Positions 25,133 to 27,539 of a stretch of DNA of 27,539 nt are shown here, in pieces (position 1 is the stretch's first letter; each line of letters opens with the position of its first letter). The notes beneath the pieces were generated by a model, which was given only the letters and a program-made list of their open reading frames with translations, ran no database searches and was not told where the DNA came from. A program made the translations under genes and the position numbers. The stretch covers positions 1-27,539 of the forward strand of contig JBGZSM010000031.1 of NCBI GenBank assembly GCA_041853585.1, in the 5' to 3' direction. Source of the stretch: JAUNKE01 sp041853585 (lineage in GTDB: Bacteria > Bacillota > Clostridia > Peptostreptococcales > Filifactoraceae).

Positions 25133-27130
25133 ATGAAAAGACTTTTTGGGAAAAATTTTGCGAAAAGAGCATCGGCATTGTTGACGGCATCGCTTATCGG
25201 TGTCGGGGGATTGGTTCCGCATTCGATTTATGCTCAATCGAATGAAAAATCCGAGGAAGCCAAGACAACGGAAATGACCGAGCAGAAAGAGAAATCGGAA
25301 GAAGAAAAGACGGCGGTGGAGATCTATCTGGAAAATTATGGGGAACTCAACAGTGTTCTAGCGCTTGATTTAAACGGAGACGGTCTGATTGAAACTCTTT
25401 CGCCGGAGGAAAATATCTATTTTGATTTGGACAATGACAGCTTTATGGAAAAATTATCTTGGATAGGTAAGAAAGACGGTTTACTTGTCCATGACCAAAA
25501 TAAAAATGGGAAAGTGGACAATGGGAGTGAGCTGGTCGGCGCTCAGCTAACACTTGCCGGCGGCGAAATGGAAAAAAATGCTTTAGCGGCGCTGAATGAC
25601 TTGGACTCAAATAAAGACAAAGTGCTAAGCTCAAGTGACGAGAATTTTGGGATGCTGAAAATTTGGGTGGATTCAAATCAAGATGCGATTTCGGATTCCG
25701 GCGAACTTAAAAGCCTTCATGAGCTGGGTGTTGAGCATATCAAAGTTTCGCTTTCCGATATGAAAAAACCGGATAAAAATGAAAATTGGATTTCAGGTGC
25801 CGGTGAATATGTTACAACGAGCGGAGAGGTGAGAAAGATATTTGAGATTCTGCCGTTAAAAAGTCGTATGGATACCAAAGAAACCGACTTGCTGGAAGTG
25901 TCGGAAGATATTTTAAAGCTTCCGAATATCCGAAGTTACGGTCGGGTGCATTCGCTTCATCAGGCGATGATGCGTGATAAAAGCGGAAAAATAAAATCTC
26001 TGCTCCTTCAATTTATGAAGGAGAAGGATGCTCAAAAAAGAGAGTTTATTTTTAGAGAGCTTTTGGTACAGTGGAGCGGAAGTCAGGAAATGTTTGACGA
26101 ATCTGTACAGGTTCGCGAGCTGTATATTTTTGAAAAATTTGTGGGATATCATTTTGTCGAGAATATGAGGGACCAAGCAATTGTTATGTATGATTCTTAT
26201 TTATACTACGAGTATCAAAGAATATATAATATGCTTTACGGCTCGCTGATGTTTCAAACACATTACTCTTTTCTTTTGAACAACAATAAAGAAATCGATT
26301 TGGACAAAGCGCTTGAATACAGTAAGAGATTGAGTGCAAGGGAGAGTTATTATGAATTAAAAGAGTTGAAAGAACTCTCCCGATGCTTGTACGGGGTGGA
26401 TTACCATCCCGGAGATGCTACTTTGGACGGTGTATTTGCAAGCTATCTTATCGAAAATGAATTGCAGGGACGCGCTATTTTTCATGGGCGGATAATGAAT
26501 ATCTATTTGAACCCGGATGCGATTTCACCGAATGAGACCCAAAGAATCCTAGTTCCTCAAGATGTTGTTGCAAGTTCCGAGAATATACTCGGTAATGAGA
26601 AGAATAATATAATTTACGCTCATGAAGGGGATGATGATGTGTTCGGATTCGGCGGCAAGGATTTGCTCGCCGGAGGAGCTGATGGGGATTTGCTCGATGG
26701 CGGCGTAGGTGACGATTCCTTGTATGGCAACTCCGGAGATGATATTTATTTCTTCGGCAAAAATCACGGGAATGACATCATCAACAATTTCTCCGATGAT
26801 GTGGAGCAGTTTGACGAAATATATTTTACTCATAATCCGCTCGATTTGGTTTTCAAAAAAAGCGGGAAGGATATGGTGATTGCCAATGTAAAAACCGGCG
26901 ATACGGTTACGATAAAAAATTGGTATGTCGGCAAGAGCTATCGTGTTGATGCAATCCATGCGGATGGAAAACGGATTGAGGCGCAAGAAATTGAAAGGCT
27001 GATTCAAGCGATGACGAAATACAGTAAGGACAACAAGATTTCATGGAATCAGGCGATTTATAAAAAACCGATGGCGGTGCAAGATATTTTGAAAAAATAT
27101 TGGAAACAAGTGCCGTCGGAGCAAAACTAA
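25133..27130 (+). CDS. secreted RTX-type calcium-binding protein
   Basis: A 665-residue protein. Residues 1-34 are a Sec signal peptide (basic start, hydrophobic core, cleavage likely after SIYA), followed by a charged linker. Residues 75-195 hold a run of calcium-loop sequences (LDLNGDG, DLDNDS, DQNKNGKVDNG, DSNQDAISDSGE). A helical module follows at about 255-420, starting LPNIRSYGRVHSLHQAM. Glycine-rich RTX nonapeptides (GGxGxDxUx type) lie at 498-545, and a haemolysin-type calcium-binding-related domain at about 560-605 (DLVFKKSGKDMVI...TVTIKNWY). From memory, this order matches the C-terminal part of giant RTX proteins of Proteobacteria. No type I secretion genes are in the window. Toxin, adhesin or enzyme carrier are all open. 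RBS GGGAGGA. Confidence 0.9.
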   Translation: MKRLFGKNFAKRASALLTASLIGVGGLVPHSIYAQSNEKSEEAKTTEMTEQKEKSEEEKTAVEIYLENYGELNSVLALDLNGDGLIETLSPEENIYFDLDNDSFMEKLSWIGKKDGLLVHDQNKNGKVDNGSELVGAQLTLAGGEMEKNALAALNDLDSNKDKVLSSSDENFGMLKIWVDSNQDAISDSGELKSLHELGVEHIKVSLSDMKKPDKNENWISGAGEYVTTSGEVRKIFEILPLKSRMDTKETDLLEVSEDILKLPNIRSYGRVHSLHQAMMRDKSGKIKSLLLQFMKEKDAQKREFIFRELLVQWSGSQEMFDESVQVRELYIFEKFVGYHFVENMRDQAIVMYDSYLYYEYQRIYNMLYGSLMFQTHYSFLLNNNKEIDLDKALEYSKRLSARESYYELKELKELSRCLYGVDYHPGDATLDGVFASYLIENELQGRAIFHGRIMNIYLNPDAISPNETQRILVPQDVVASSENILGNEKNNIIYAHEGDDDVFGFGGKDLLAGGADGDLLDGGVGDDSLYGNSGDDIYFFGKNHGNDIINNFSDDVEQFDEIYFTHNPLDLVFKKSGKDMVIANVKTGDTVTIKNWYVGKSYRVDAIHADGKRIEAQEIERLIQAMTKYSKDNKISWNQAIYKKPMAVQDILKKYWKQVPSEQN

Positions 27131-27136
27131 ATCTTT

Positions 27137-27182
27137 AAAAACTTCCTTTGTAATGATTTTATATTATAAAGGAAGTTTTTTT
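27137..27182 (+). terminator. intrinsic terminator of the RTX gene
   Basis: The stem of about 17 pairs, one of them G-U, joins AAAACTTCCTTTGTAAT (27138-27154) to its partner at 27163-27179. A T-run reaches 27182. Its near-symmetry and A-run on the left could make it work in both directions. Confidence 0.92.
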
Positions 27183-27211
27183 GTTTTATGATAGCAGAGC
27201 AGATATATTTA

Positions 27212-27220
27212 TGTTATACT
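27212..27220 (+). promoter_or_regulatory. candidate extended -10 promoter
   Basis: TGT-TATACT at 27212-27220 is a good extended -10; the -35 region is poor. Transcription would start near 27227. Confidence 0.45.
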
Positions 27221-27285
27221 AAAACCTATTAAAAAACAGAGTTATCAGCAGTTTATATTTTGAATAACTGTTCTTTGTTTCTCAC

Positions 27286-27322
27286 CTTGTAGGGAACGGT
27301 GACCCCACCGTTCCTCCGTTCC
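27286..27322 (+). repeat. dispersed hairpin element, copy 2
   Basis: Starts CTTGTAGGGAAC. GGAACGGTG (27293-27301) pairs perfectly with CACCGTTCC (27306-27314) over a 4-base loop. It matches the minus-strand copy at 9365-9401 along all 37 positions without gaps. Confidence 0.6.
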
Positions 27323-27401
27323 ATAAGAAAGGAAAAAGAATAATTTTTCTGTAGAGTATTAGGTATTAGTATTAGAGTGATATAAACTATATTCTACTGA
27401 A

Positions 27402-27451
27402 GGAGCTGTTGCAGAATGAGATTTTTTCATTCTGCCGCAGCTCCCTTTTTT
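27402..27451 (+). terminator. very stable hairpin with T-run, terminator-like
   Basis: The 18-base arm at 27402-27419 pairs with 27427-27444, with two G-U pairs, around a 7-base loop. C and six T residues follow. No gene immediately upstream needs it, since the RTX gene already has its own terminator. Confidence 0.8.
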
Positions 27452-27539
27452 AATCCAACCGATTAGGCGCATAAAATAGTTACTATTCCCGTTCATGAAA
27501 CAGAAAAAATGCTGATACTAAATGAAATTGGGTACAAAA

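Larger units (their letters stand above)
27227..27451 (+). ncRNA. candidate small RNA of about 225 nt
   Basis: It is bounded by the extended -10 at 27212-27220 and the strong hairpin and T-run ending at 27451. The interior has no sizeable frame with an RBS, but it contains the conserved 9-pair hairpin of the dispersed element and other short stems. It could instead be the untranslated remnant of a mobile element. Confidence 0.25.
27183..27539. other. gene-free right end holding a possible small RNA unit
   Basis: No convincing gene. It contains an extended -10 (27212-27220), copy 2 of the hairpin repeat, a GTATTAG-type triplet near 27355-27375, a strong hairpin terminator (27402-27451), and an open frame running off the right edge without a start codon. 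Confidence 0.5.

Noticed and set aside
27470..27539. Open frame running off the right edge (reads KIVTIPVHETEKMLILNEIGYK in part)
   Set aside because: It has no start codon before an internal ATG that lacks an RBS, and only about 23 codons are visible.

Overview
The window reads as a chromosomal segment of an anaerobic, low-to-moderate GC Firmicute, most likely in the class Clostridia. The evidence is the family mix (group II ECF module, DUF1385, DUF1576, DUF5693, CsaB and TagA/WecG proteins), strong Shine-Dalgarno sites and sigma-A-type promoters, often with extended -10 boxes. The gene order rpmE - tdk - DUF1385 - prmC - prfA - tsaC - rpiB - upp also fits. I cannot name the genus. Almost every gene is on the + strand and tightly packed, with two TTG starts. 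I saw no rRNA, tRNA, CRISPR array or intact insertion sequence.

Layout. (1) 1-78 may hold the 5' end of a gene on the - strand. A good promoter (218-246) then drives ecfA1-ecfA2-ecfT, the energy-coupling half of a vitamin/metal importer. Two unrecognised small genes follow (a two-helix membrane protein and a 128-residue soluble protein). (2) 3768-8803 holds an HscC-type Hsp70 and, 8 bases later, an 1108-residue protein with a degenerate J-like N-terminus and a long TPR array: a probable dedicated chaperone pair. (3) 8917-9227 is a self-contained rpmE unit with its own promoter and terminator. (4) 9189-9747 is non-coding apart from a possible 37-codon ORF. It also carries one copy of a dispersed hairpin repeat. 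(5) 9748-23142 is about 13.4 kb of 15 nearly contiguous genes covering nucleotide salvage (tdk, upp), translation termination (prmC, prfA), tRNA modification (tsaC), sugar phosphate metabolism (rpiB), acyl carrier activation (acpS), wall precursor synthesis (alr), a MazF toxin without a visible antitoxin, and a surface-glycan end (DUF5693, csaB, tagA). It closes at a terminator at 23151-23177. (6) 23227-27130 is looser and looks accessory: an alpha/beta hydrolase, an extremely A-rich degenerate repeat, a more AT-rich GNAT acetyltransferase, and a secreted RTX-type calcium-binding protein of a kind best known from Proteobacteria. (7) 27183-27539 has no convincing gene but holds a promoter, the second copy of the hairpin repeat and a very strong terminator-like hairpin, which together could be a small RNA.

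Most worth following up: the HscC / degenerate-J TPR pair, the RTX protein with a Sec signal peptide, the two-copy hairpin element with compensatory base changes, the antitoxin-less mazF behind alr, and the A-rich repeat.
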